DNA from: Tannerella sp. | GTDB lineage: Bacteria; Bacteroidota; Bacteroidia; Bacteroidales; Tannerellaceae | DNA length: 12,900 nucleotides | Assembly (NCBI GenBank): GCA_031267485.1 | Contig: JAIRYY010000206.1 | Location: 1 to 12,900 of the forward strand | Direction: 5' to 3' | In this document: piece by piece, positions 1-7,300 of the stretch | How positions within the stretch are numbered: position 1 is the stretch's first letter | Layout: each line of letters begins with the position of its first letter | Made by a program: the position numbers and the translations under genes | Notes under the pieces: generated by a model | What the model was told of the DNA's origin: nothing | The model's database searches: none | What the model saw: only the letters and a program-made list of their open reading frames with translations

Positions 1-254
1 CCGCGGCGGTTTTCGCGGCGCATGCCCGAAATGCACGTGTTCAGCGCCACACGGTAGATGTAGGTCGAACGGCTGCTTTCGTGCCTGAACCGGGGGAACG
101 CTTTCCAGAGGTTCAGTACCGTCTCCTGATAGAGGTCTTCCATCGTAAACCCGTCGGAGACGTAGAACGAACAAACCTTGTAGATGACACGCTCGTTCTC
201 GCGTATCATCCGGATGAACTCCCGCTCCTGTGCTGCCTGATCCTGATGTTTCAT
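1..254 (-). CDS. ECF-type RNA polymerase sigma-70 factor, 5' part (runs off window)
   Basis: Reading leftward from an ATG complementary to 252-254, an open frame continues to the window edge and gives 84 residues beginning MKHQDQAAQEREF. It shows sigma-70 region 2: a helix with ERVIYKVCSFYV, then the core-binding stretch EDLYQETVLNLWKAFPRF at about residues 39-56, then TYIYRVALNTCISGMRRENRR at about 64-84, the part of region 2 that melts the -10 element. Only region 2 is visible; the linker and region 4 lie outside. The family directs RNA polymerase to alternative promoters and is usually held by an anti-sigma factor. It is divergent from the two-component operon and about 2.9 kb from the fecR gene, on the opposite strand. 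Whether it partners that FecR is unknown; its sequence style resembles general ECF factors more than the PUL-linked group, which is a judgement by eye. Confidence 0.9.
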   Translation of the reverse strand, partial: MKHQDQAAQEREFIRMIRENERVIYKVCSFYVSDGFTMEDLYQETVLNLWKAFPRFRHESSRSTYIYRVALNTCISGMRRENRR

Positions 255-311
255 TTTTTGATTGCCTTTTCTTCGTTAGTCGCAAAATACGGAAAAAAAT
301 GACACGGACGA

Positions 312-319
312 CAAATTTA
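312..319 (-). promoter_or_regulatory. Putative -7 promoter element of the ECF sigma gene
   Basis: On the minus strand 319-312 reads TAAATTTG, an exact match to the Bacteroides -7 consensus TAnnTTTG. A TATG, 3 of 4 bases to the -33 consensus TTTG, lies 21 bases upstream. Transcription would start near 305 and leave a leader of about 50 bases before the sigma start codon at 254. The match is short and could be chance in an A+T-rich spacer. Confidence 0.45.
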
Positions 320-367
320 CCCGCCATATCGTGTCCCGCACATATATTACCGTCCGTTCCCGGTATG

Positions 368-382
368 ATTTCCGCCGGAAAT
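368..382. promoter_or_regulatory. Perfect inverted repeat, candidate operator in the divergent spacer
   Basis: ATTTCCGCCGGAAAT has two perfect 6-base arms around a 3-base centre. It occupies the spacer between the putative -33 and -7 elements of the response regulator promoter, a position where a bound protein would usually block transcription. The ligand is unknown; the neighbouring response regulator, acting on its own operon, is one candidate. Confidence 0.35.
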
Positions 383-386
383 GAAT

Positions 387-394
387 TATCTTTG
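387..394 (+). promoter_or_regulatory. Putative -7 promoter element of the response regulator operon
   Basis: TATCTTTG matches TAnnTTTG exactly. A weak -33 match (TATG, 364-367) lies 19 bases upstream. Start of transcription would fall near 400, about 20 bases before the response regulator ATG at 421, giving a very short leader. No sigma-54 type GG-N10-GC pair was found here, so the operon seems to be read by the housekeeping sigma. The element follows directly on the dyad at 368-382. Confidence 0.45.
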
Positions 395-420
395 CGACCG
401 GTAAACCTGAACGGAACTTT

Positions 421-1749
421 ATGATACTGATTATCGACGACGATTCTGCCGTGCGTGCTTCGCTCGGTTTTTTGCTGAGACATGCGGGTTTTGAGACGCG
501 GACGGTCAGCGGCCCGCAGGAGGCGCTGGACGTGGTGCGCGGCATTGCGCCGCAACTGATTGTGATGGACATGAACTTCAGCATCGGGACTTCGGGCGAG
601 GAGGGCCTCCGCCTGCTGCGGCAGGTGAAGATTTTCCGTCCGGAAACGCCCGTCATACTGATTACCGCATGGGGAACGATTTCGCTTGCGGTGGAGGGGA
701 TGCGCGCCGGCGCGTTCGATTTCGTCACGAAACCGTGGAACAACACGGCGCTGCTCAATTCCATCCGCACGGCGCTGGAGCTGAACCGGCAGGGAGAGCA
801 CGGGAAACGGACGGACTTCCGCTTCGACGGCATCATCGGCCGAAGCGGCGCGCTGACGGAGGCGCTCGACACCGTCGCGCGGATTGCGCCGACCAACGCT
901 TCCGTGCTCGTCACGGGCGAGAGCGGCACGGGCAAGGAACTGATTGCCGAAGCCATACACGCCAACAGTCCGCGCGCGGCGGAGCCGTTCGTGAAAGTCA
1001 ACCTGGGCGGCCTTTCGCAGAGCCTTTTCGAGAGCGAGATGTTCGGACATAAAAAGGGCGCGTTCACCGACGCCTGGGCCGACCGAACGGGACGTTTCGA
1101 GATGGCAGACCGGGGGACGGTCTTCCTCGACGAAATCGGCGATCTGGAGCTGTCGTGCCAGGTTAAGCTGCTGCGCGTCCTGCAGGATCAGACTTTCGAG
1201 GCGCTGGGCGACAGCCGTCCGCGCAAGGTGGACGTGCGCGTGGTGAGCGCGACCAACCGCAACCTGCGCGAGAAAATCGCCGACCGCACGTTCCGCGAAG
1301 ACCTCTTCTACCGCATCAACCTGATCACGATTCACCTGCCGCCGCTGCGCGAACGCCCCGAAGACGTGCCGCTCCTCGCCCGCCATTTCGCCGCCCGGCA
1401 GGCCGCGGCCAACCGTCTGCCGGCGCCTGACTTCACGCCCGCCGCGCTGGCCTACCTGCAGTCGCTCCCCTGGCCGGGCAATATCCGCGAACTGAAGAAT
1501 CTCGTGGAACGCACGCTGCTGGTCTCCGGCAAAACGCTGCTCGACAAGGCCGACCTGACGCTGCAAAACCGGACGCCGGAAGCCGTTGCCCCGCCCGAAA
1601 ACTCGAGCCGCCTCAACGACCTCGAAAAACAGTCCATCCTGCAGGCCATGGAGAAGCACGGCGGCAACATCTCGCACGTCGCCTCGACGCTGGGAATCAG
1701 CCGGGCTGCCCTGTACCGCCGCCTGGACAAATACGGCATCCGGATATGA
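421..1749 (+). CDS. NtrC-family sigma-54-dependent response regulator
   Basis: This 442-residue protein has the full NtrC layout. A receiver domain (1-120) carries the acidic cluster D6-D8, phospho-acceptor D50 in LIVMDMNF, and K104 in FVTKPW. A AAA+ domain (about 136-375) has Walker A GESGTGKE (166-173), the sigma-54 contact loop as GAFTDA (213-218, with D for the usual second G), Walker B GTVFLDEIGD (232-241), arginine-finger region FREDLFYR (291-298) and sensor II WPGNIREL (351-358). A Fis-type helix-turn-helix ends the protein (about 397-440, ISHVASTLGISRAALYRRL). When phosphorylated by the downstream kinase it should oligomerise and use ATP to open sigma-54 promoters. Its stop overlaps the kinase start (ATGA at 1746-1749), so the two are translationally coupled. 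Its targets are not evident in this window. GC is clearly higher than in the susC region. Confidence 0.95.
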   Translation: MILIIDDDSAVRASLGFLLRHAGFETRTVSGPQEALDVVRGIAPQLIVMDMNFSIGTSGEEGLRLLRQVKIFRPETPVILITAWGTISLAVEGMRAGAFDFVTKPWNNTALLNSIRTALELNRQGEHGKRTDFRFDGIIGRSGALTEALDTVARIAPTNASVLVTGESGTGKELIAEAIHANSPRAAEPFVKVNLGGLSQSLFESEMFGHKKGAFTDAWADRTGRFEMADRGTVFLDEIGDLELSCQVKLLRVLQDQTFEALGDSRPRKVDVRVVSATNRNLREKIADRTFREDLFYRINLITIHLPPLRERPEDVPLLARHFAARQAAANRLPAPDFTPAALAYLQSLPWPGNIRELKNLVERTLLVSGKTLLDKADLTLQNRTPEAVAPPENSSRLNDLEKQSILQAMEKHGGNISHVASTLGISRAALYRRLDKYGIRI

Positions 1750-3065
1750 AACTCAAACATCAGTACTGGATACTGTCCCTCCTGCTGATCGCCGTCCTGG
1801 CAGCCGTCGCGGGCAAGGTGTTCCTTGCGGAGCCGTTCTCCTTCGGCATGTTTGCGGCGGTCGAGGCGCTGATTGCCGTCACGGCCGTCTTTCTCGCCGT
1901 CTTCTATTTTCGCATCATAAAACCGCTGCACATCATCGGTTCGGGGATGGACCTGCTGAGGGAACAGGATTTCGGCTCGCGCCTGCGCCGCGTCGGACAG
2001 CCGGAAGCCGACCGGATTGTGGAGATTTTCAACCGGATGATGGAGCAGCTGAAGAACGAACGCCTGCACCTGCGCGAACAAAACCATTTCCTCGACCTGC
2101 TCATCAACGCCTCGCCGCTGGGCGTCGTCATCCTCGACCCGGACGGGCTGATTCTGTCGGCAAACCCGGCGGCGTACAGGCTGCTCGGTCTCCCGCCCGC
2201 GGACGGCCTCGCCGGACGGCCCCTCGACGCAATCGGCAACCCGCTGATATCCGAACTGCTGAAAATCGAAACCGGCCGCTCGCAAACCGTCCGCCTGAGC
2301 GATGCCAACATCTACAAATGCACCCGCTCCGCCTTCATCGACAAAGGCTTCCGGCACCCGTTCTACCTCGTCGAACTGCTGACCGAAGAAGTCTTCAAGG
2401 CCGAAATGAAAGCCTACGAGAAAGTCATCCGCATGATTGCGCACGAGGTGAACAACACCACCGCCGGCATCACCTCGACGCTCGACACGCTGAGCAGCGC
2501 CCTGTCCGAAGAATCGGACGAAGTCGCCGAAGTCCTCCGCATCGCCATCGAACGGTGCTACAGCATGAACCGCTTCATCACGAACTTCGCCGACGTCGTC
2601 CGCATCCCCGAACCGGAACCGCGCCCGCTCGACCTGAACGCCTGGCTCGCGTCCGTCAAGCGCTTCATCGAATCGATATGCCGCGACCGCAACATCCGCA
2701 TCGTTATGGAACTGAGCGCGACGCCGCCCGTCGTCGAGATAGACGGCGCCCTCTTCGAACAGGCGCTGGTCAACATCGTCAAAAACGCCGCCGAATCCAT
2801 CGGACACGACGGCGGCGACATCTTCATCCGCACGTGCAGCACACCCTCGCGCCTCGAAATCGCCGACACCGGCCGTGGCATCGACCGCAACACGGAATCC
2901 CGCCTCTTCAGCCCCTTCTTCTCCACCAAACCGCACGGCCAGGGCCTGGGACTGATCTTCATCCGCGAAGTCCTGCTCAAACACCACTGCACGTTCTCCC
3001 TCCGCACCTGCCCCGACGGCCTGACGCGCTTCAGCATCCTGTTCGCCGACAGGCCGGCGCATTGA
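1746..3065 (+). CDS. Membrane sensor histidine kinase with PAS domain (NtrB/NtrY-like)
   Basis: The 439-residue protein begins with two hydrophobic helices (about 7-27 and 34-57) separated by only a few residues, so there is no sizeable periplasmic sensor domain. A HAMP-like segment (about 58-105) is followed by a PAS-like domain (about 115-180, with LGVVILDPDGLILSANPAAYRLLG). The H-box is IRMIAHEVNNTTAGI with phospho-acceptor H233; the HEVNN form is common in NtrY-like kinases. The ATPase domain shows the N-box EQALVNIVKNAAESI (around 338-352), G1 DTGRGID (374-380), F-box LFSPFFSTKP and G2 GQGLGLIFI (398-406). It should autophosphorylate and pass phosphate to D50 of the partner regulator encoded just upstream. 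With almost no extracytoplasmic loop, the signal is probably sensed in the membrane or by the PAS domain; the ligand is unknown. Confidence 0.94.
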   Translation: MKLKHQYWILSLLLIAVLAAVAGKVFLAEPFSFGMFAAVEALIAVTAVFLAVFYFRIIKPLHIIGSGMDLLREQDFGSRLRRVGQPEADRIVEIFNRMMEQLKNERLHLREQNHFLDLLINASPLGVVILDPDGLILSANPAAYRLLGLPPADGLAGRPLDAIGNPLISELLKIETGRSQTVRLSDANIYKCTRSAFIDKGFRHPFYLVELLTEEVFKAEMKAYEKVIRMIAHEVNNTTAGITSTLDTLSSALSEESDEVAEVLRIAIERCYSMNRFITNFADVVRIPEPEPRPLDLNAWLASVKRFIESICRDRNIRIVMELSATPPVVEIDGALFEQALVNIVKNAAESIGHDGGDIFIRTCSTPSRLEIADTGRGIDRNTESRLFSPFFSTKPHGQGLGLIFIREVLLKHHCTFSLRTCPDGLTRFSILFADRPAH

Positions 3066-3079
3066 CGGGTGCGTTTTTT
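3056..3079 (+). terminator. Weak candidate rho-independent terminator after the kinase gene
   Basis: The end of the kinase gene can fold as CGCA (3058-3061) with TGCG (3070-3073), extended by two G-T pairs, with an 8-base loop that holds the stop codon. It is followed by TTTTTT (3074-3079). Four strong pairs make a weak stem, so partial read-through into fecR is plausible. Confidence 0.3.
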
Positions 3080-3082
3080 ATC

Positions 3083-3125
3083 TATTTTTATGAAATCCGG
3101 CTAAGGGTAAACGCCTTTTATTTTG
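3083..3125 (+). promoter_or_regulatory. Possible fecR promoter region
   Basis: The 86-base spacer before fecR holds two imperfect -7 look-alikes: TATTTTTA (3083-3090, 7 of 8 to TAnnTTTG) and TTATTTTG (3118-3125, also 7 of 8). The second would place a start about 20 bases before the fecR ATG at 3152. Neither has a convincing -33 element, and the spacer is T-rich, so this is a weak call. No sigma-54 -24/-12 pair is visible, so there is no sign that the upstream response regulator drives fecR. Confidence 0.25.
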
Positions 3126-3151
3126 TGATAGTATAAAACACCGTCAAGAGA

Positions 3152-4141
3152 ATGGAGCATATTATCATAAAATATTTGAGAGGGCATGCGTCCGGCGAAG
3201 AAGAACAGTCCCTTCTGGAATGGATTCGTAAAAGCGAATCCAACAGAAAGGAATTTATGGAAATGCGCGATCTGTGGATAACATCCGGCGACGGCAGCGC
3301 GCTCCCCGGCACGTCCGGCAGCAAAGCCGCCTTCAACCGCTTCAGGCGGACTGTCGCCGGTTACGAAACAGCGGAGCGGCGGAAGAAAAACCGGATTCAG
3401 GTTCTCCGGTATGCCGCCTCCGTTGCCCTGTTAATGGCCTGTTCGCTGGGCATGTACATGTTAGGCGGCAAAAACGCCAAAAACGAACAGGCCGAAACAA
3501 TAATCCATCAAACGGTCGTCAGGAATGACAAGACCGCTGTCGTGTTGCCGGACGGAACAAAAGTGTGGTTGAACAAAGACAGCAAACTCTCCTACCCGGA
3601 AAATTTTGCGGATAAACGGCGCGCCGTCACGCTGGACGGAGAAGGTTTTTTTGATGTGGTTCGCAATGAATCCAGCCCGTTTATTGTCGAAACCGGCGGC
3701 ATGACCGTCAAAGTGCTGGGTACGGAATTTGATGTGAAAAGCCACGCCGGCGCTGCGGTTTCCGAAATCACACTGCTGTCGGGAAACGTGGAAGTCAGCC
3801 TGAAAAATAATGCAGACCCGATTGCACTGCTGCCCAATCAGAAAATCTCTTACAACAGACAAACCGATATCCATCGCATAGAAAGCATCGACGCGGCGGA
3901 ATACGCGCTGTGGAAAAATGAAAAATTAGTCATGAACAACGAGGAGCTGGGAACAATTTTCAGGAAAATGGCAAGATGGTATGACGTCGACATCGCCTAT
4001 GACCATACGCTGCCCCTTAAAGCCCATTATTCCATCACAATAACGGACGAACCTAAAGAAGAAATACTTCGCCTGCTATCCGTAATCACTCCGATAAAAT
4101 ATGAACTGGAAAATGACAAAATAATTATCAAGCGAAAATGA
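3152..4141 (+). CDS. FecR-family anti-sigma factor / signal transducer
   Basis: The 329-residue protein has the Bacteroidota FecR layout. A cytoplasmic N-terminal anti-sigma segment (1-80; MEHIIIKYLRGHASGEEEQSL at the start) is followed by a single membrane helix (about 85-104). The periplasmic FecR domain follows, with VLPDGTKVWLNKDSKL (131-146), GEGFFDV (163-169), VLGTEFDV (188-195) and LLSGNVEV (208-215). A C-terminal DUF4974-type domain (about 255-328) contains MNNEELGTIFRKMARWYDVDI. In this family the periplasmic part touches the STN domain of a TonB-dependent transducer and the cytoplasmic part binds an ECF sigma factor. The next gene encodes exactly such an STN-bearing SusC. Unusually, no ECF sigma gene precedes it; the upstream neighbours are the two-component genes. 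Base composition is closer to susC/susD than to the kinase. Confidence 0.95.
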   Translation: MEHIIIKYLRGHASGEEEQSLLEWIRKSESNRKEFMEMRDLWITSGDGSALPGTSGSKAAFNRFRRTVAGYETAERRKKNRIQVLRYAASVALLMACSLGMYMLGGKNAKNEQAETIIHQTVVRNDKTAVVLPDGTKVWLNKDSKLSYPENFADKRRAVTLDGEGFFDVVRNESSPFIVETGGMTVKVLGTEFDVKSHAGAAVSEITLLSGNVEVSLKNNADPIALLPNQKISYNRQTDIHRIESIDAAEYALWKNEKLVMNNEELGTIFRKMARWYDVDIAYDHTLPLKAHYSITITDEPKEEILRLLSVITPIKYELENDKIIIKRK

Positions 4142-4190
4142 AATCATGTTTAACCCTGTAAATGCAATGCCTATGGAAAACTGAATGTCG

Positions 4191-4233
4191 GAAAAAAAGA
4201 AGTCAGGCAAGCGGGATCAGCGCCTGCCTGACT
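4191..4233 (-). terminator. Rho-independent terminator on the minus strand in the fecR-susC spacer
   Basis: AGTCAGGCA (4201-4209) and TGCCTGACT (4225-4233) are perfect inverted repeats. After one A/C mismatch the stem continues with GCG/CGC (4211-4213, 4221-4223) around a 7-base loop. On the minus strand the stem is followed by TCTTTTTTTC (4200-4191), the form of an intrinsic terminator. On the plus strand no T run follows, so it would not terminate fecR transcription. No minus-strand protein gene lies nearby, which points to a small RNA as its owner. Confidence 0.6.
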
Positions 4234-4247
4234 CTCCAGAGTTAATT

Positions 4248-4272
4248 AAAAAAAACGGCTCCCCAATGGAGC
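4248..4272 (-). terminator. Second short hairpin with T8 tract (internal stem-loop of the antisense RNA)
   Basis: GCTCC (4258-4262) and GGAGC (4268-4272) form a 5-pair stem with a 5-base loop. On the minus strand it is followed after two bases by eight T (4255-4248). It could end a fraction of transcripts early, or act as the 5' stem-loop and single-stranded linker of the predicted small RNA. Confidence 0.35.
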
Positions 4273-4290
4273 ATCATCAATTAATCGATA

Positions 4291-4323
4291 CAAATGTATG
4301 AAAAAAAAATCAATGACGGAAAA
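4291..4323 (-). promoter_or_regulatory. Putative promoter of the antisense RNA, overlapping the susC start
   Basis: Read on the minus strand, 4298-4291 is TACATTTG, an exact TAnnTTTG match. A TTTT (4323-4320), 3 of 4 bases to the -33 consensus TTTG, sits 21 bases upstream. The -7 element touches the first base of the susC start codon at 4298, so the antisense promoter is embedded in the first codons of susC. A second near match (TATCTTTT, 4327-4320) lies just upstream. Confidence 0.42.
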
Positions 4324-7300
4324 GATAACCTCTTTTTCCCGCACTAATTTATTAAGAAAAATGAAACTTGTTGTTTTTTTTATCACTGTTGCTTTCTGCC
4401 ACATATCGGCGGTAAACAGTTATGCACAAAAAACAGAAATAACGCTGAAACTTGACAATGTCACATTAATGGAAGCCATACGGAGCATAGAACAGCAAAC
4501 CGAATTTGTCTTCCTGTACAGTAACGACCGAATTGATTTGAACAGAAAAGTCAGTTTTGATATTAAAAAAGGAACCATTACCGACATCCTGGAACATATC
4601 TCCGACGGTCACGCCTACATCATCGAAAACAGACAGATTCTGTTATTGCCGGCAGCCGTCCGGACACCCGTGAAAAACATAAAAGGAACGGTAACAGACC
4701 AGGACGGAGAACCTGTAACAGGAGCCAATGTAATAGAAAAAGGTACGACGAACGGAACCATCACCGGCATCGATGGAGAATTTACGCTGAATGTGGGAGC
4801 GAATGCCGTATTGCAGGTCAGTTACATCGGATATGCCATGCAGGAAATCGCGGTTGACGACAGGCAGAACATAACAGTTACCCTGATTGAAAACACCGAA
4901 GCGCTGGAAGAAATTGTTGTAATCGGATACGGAACGGTGCAGAAAAAAGACCTGACCGGCGCGGTGTCAAGCGTTGGCATTAAAACCTTGAGAGAGCGCC
5001 CCGTACCGACCGTTGCCGCTTCTCTGCAGGGAAAGCTTGGCGGCGTAATGATACAGGAAACAGGTGGCGACTTAACCGGAAGATTTCAATTTTCCATCCG
5101 GGGAACCGGGTCGGTGACCGGTAATAATGACCCGCTGATTGTTGTCGACGGCATACCTCTCTTCAACAATGACCTGTCAACGATTAACAGTAAGGATATC
5201 GTGTCCATGGATATATTGAAGGATGCTTCCGCAAGCGCCATTTACGGCGCACGCGCATCAAACGGCGTGGTGATAATCACGACAGCCAGAGGTCAGGCCG
5301 GGAAACCGCATGTTACATTCGGAATGGACATGGGTTTTGAGAACATAGCCAGACGTTATGAAGTGCTGACGACCGAACAGCAGCGGCAACTGTTTGTCGA
5401 AGCGTTTAAAAACACCAACCGTAATCCGGCAGTTTATGAAAACACCGCCAATCCGGTGTGGCAAATACAGACGGATTGGCAGAAACTTGGCATGCGGACC
5501 GGCATCCGGCAAAATTACAGTCTGAGTATTAATGGGGGCAATGAAAGCAGTAAGTATGCGGTTTCCGGATCGTATGTCAGAAGACTTGGCATTATGAAAA
5601 ATACGGATCTTGATGAATTTTACCTGCGGGCTAACAACGATATTGCCGTCGGAGACAGGATTACCGTTGCAACAAGTATCGGCGCCACCTATCAGCATCA
5701 GAACATGCTGGAAAATGACAGGTGGGGAACAGGCGCATATCAGCGTTTGGTCAGCAGTCATACATACCTGCCCGCCTATGATGAGCGAGGGGAATTATTT
5801 GCCGTATCCACGAATGCCGACCCTTATTTTGGAGAAAACTTCAATCCGCTGATTGAACAGTTACTGCCTGAAAACAAACAGGAATCCTCGAGAATTATGG
5901 GCAGCCTGAAAGTCGGCTATGATATCATTGAGGGCCTGACGCTGACCGCAAATGCCGGAGCCGACATAAGTTCGGTCAACGGCTATCAGTATCTTCCGGT
6001 CTATGAAATAGGCCGGTATAGCAGAACTCAGGGAAGTGCGACCAATTCCGGCAGGCAGTCCCTGAACTGGGTTACGGATCTTACACTGCAATATCGCAAA
6101 TCGTGGGAAAATCACACGCTAACCCTGTTGGGCGGAGCATCGGCACAGCAGCATGTGCTGACAAATACCGGCGCCACCGGTACCGGAACGGTTGATAATT
6201 TTCTCAATCAGCTGTCCAATCAGACAAGTTTCAGCGCCACGGGCGCCTCCGTCACATCCGGTTTACTGTCTACATTTTTCAGAGTCAATTACGGATATAA
6301 AGACCGGTATTTAGTGACCGGCACCATAAGAAGAGATGGCTCTTCAAAATTCGGCGCGGACAAAAGATTTGGACATTTCCCTTCCGTTTCGGCGGCATGG
6401 CGTGTGACGGAAGAATCGTTTCTGAAAGAAATAAAATCATTAAACAATCTGAAAATAAGGGTTGGGTATGGCGTTACCGGAAATCAGGACATCGGCGATT
6501 TCGCATTCCTTACCCGGGCCGGAGCCACTCCGTATGTATGGGGAAATATGGTTGTTGTTGGCAACTCTCCGATAAATATGGGTAATTCCGGGCTGCAGTG
6601 GGAATCCGCCCGGCAGTTTAATTTGGGATTTGATGCTTCATTTTTCAGAGACAGGATTTCATTCGTCATGGATTACTATGACAAAAAATCGGAAGACCTG
6701 CTGATACGGATTCCGGTGCCATATACGGCATCTGTCTCGGAAAATCCGTATGTGAATCTGGGGTCTTTGCAAAACAAAGGATTCGAGTTTAATCTCACTT
6801 CGCGTAATCTGACCGGGAAATTCAGCTGGACAACCGAGTTTAACATCAGTTTCAATAAAAACAAAGTACTTGATATTGGTAAAAATGCATTGGGGGAACC
6901 CCTGCAGATACCGGGCGAAAACATCTCGCTGCCTAATGATTTTGTCAATCTCACCATTGCGGGAAAACCGGTTGGCGCATTTTACATGTATGAGTTTACG
7001 GGTATATGGCAAAAGGATGAGGCGGAAGAAGCCGCCAAATTCGGCGCGGTCCCGGGCGATCCCAGATATGCGGACCTGAATAACAGCAAGTCACTTGATA
7101 CCGAAGACAAGAAGTTTGTCGGCTCCCCTCTGCCCGAATATTTCGGAGGTTTAACAAATACCTTTTCTTACGGGCCGCTGTCTCTAAATATATTTTTCAA
7201 CTTTGCGGGAGGTAACAAATCATACAATGCCATGCGCAATCTGAATGCGAGGTCTGTTCCTTTCAACCAGCAGCTGGCCGAAGTGGCCGGTTTCTGGACG

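Larger units (their letters stand above)
4191..4284 (-). ncRNA. Predicted antisense small RNA in the susC leader (DonS-like)
   Basis: The minus strand of the fecR-susC spacer has the parts of a small RNA gene in order: a -7 element (4298-4291), a hairpin GCTCC/GGAGC (4272-4258) followed by a T8 tract (4255-4248), then a strong hairpin (4233-4201) followed by TCTTTTTTT (4200-4192). With a start about 7 bases after the -7 element, the transcript would run from about 4284 to 4191, some 94 nt, fully antisense to the susC leader. Established knowledge: cis-encoded RNAs of this kind, such as DonS in Bacteroides fragilis, lie between the anti-sigma gene and susC of many PULs and repress them. The position, size and structure here fit that class. 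Expression and exact ends are inferred; the same hairpins could instead serve only as structure in the susC mRNA. Confidence 0.5.

Noticed and set aside
305-335. A sigma-54-like promoter (TGGC...TTTG) on the minus strand before the sigma gene
   Set aside because: The spacing puts TG where the invariant GC of the -12 element should be. The same bases fit the TAnnTTTG element better.
276-1067. A 263-codon minus-strand frame over the start of the response regulator
   Set aside because: It covers the receiver and Walker A coding region and also the divergent promoter spacer, and its product is serine/arginine-rich with no recognisable domain.
1452-3062. A 536-codon open frame on the minus strand opposite the regulator and kinase genes
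   Set aside because: It lies over two genes with complete, well-ordered motifs. Its product is low-complexity (rich in D, E, V, G, A and R), typical of an antisense frame in GC-rich DNA, and matches no known fold.
1586-3136. A 516-codon plus-strand frame overlapping the kinase gene
   Set aside because: Its product is rich in R, P, H and T without any domain, the usual shifted-frame shadow of a GC-rich gene. The kinase frame holds every expected motif.
4201-4233. The spacer hairpin as a terminator for fecR on the plus strand
   Set aside because: On the plus strand the stem is followed by mixed sequence and an A run, not T. The T tract is on the minus-strand side.
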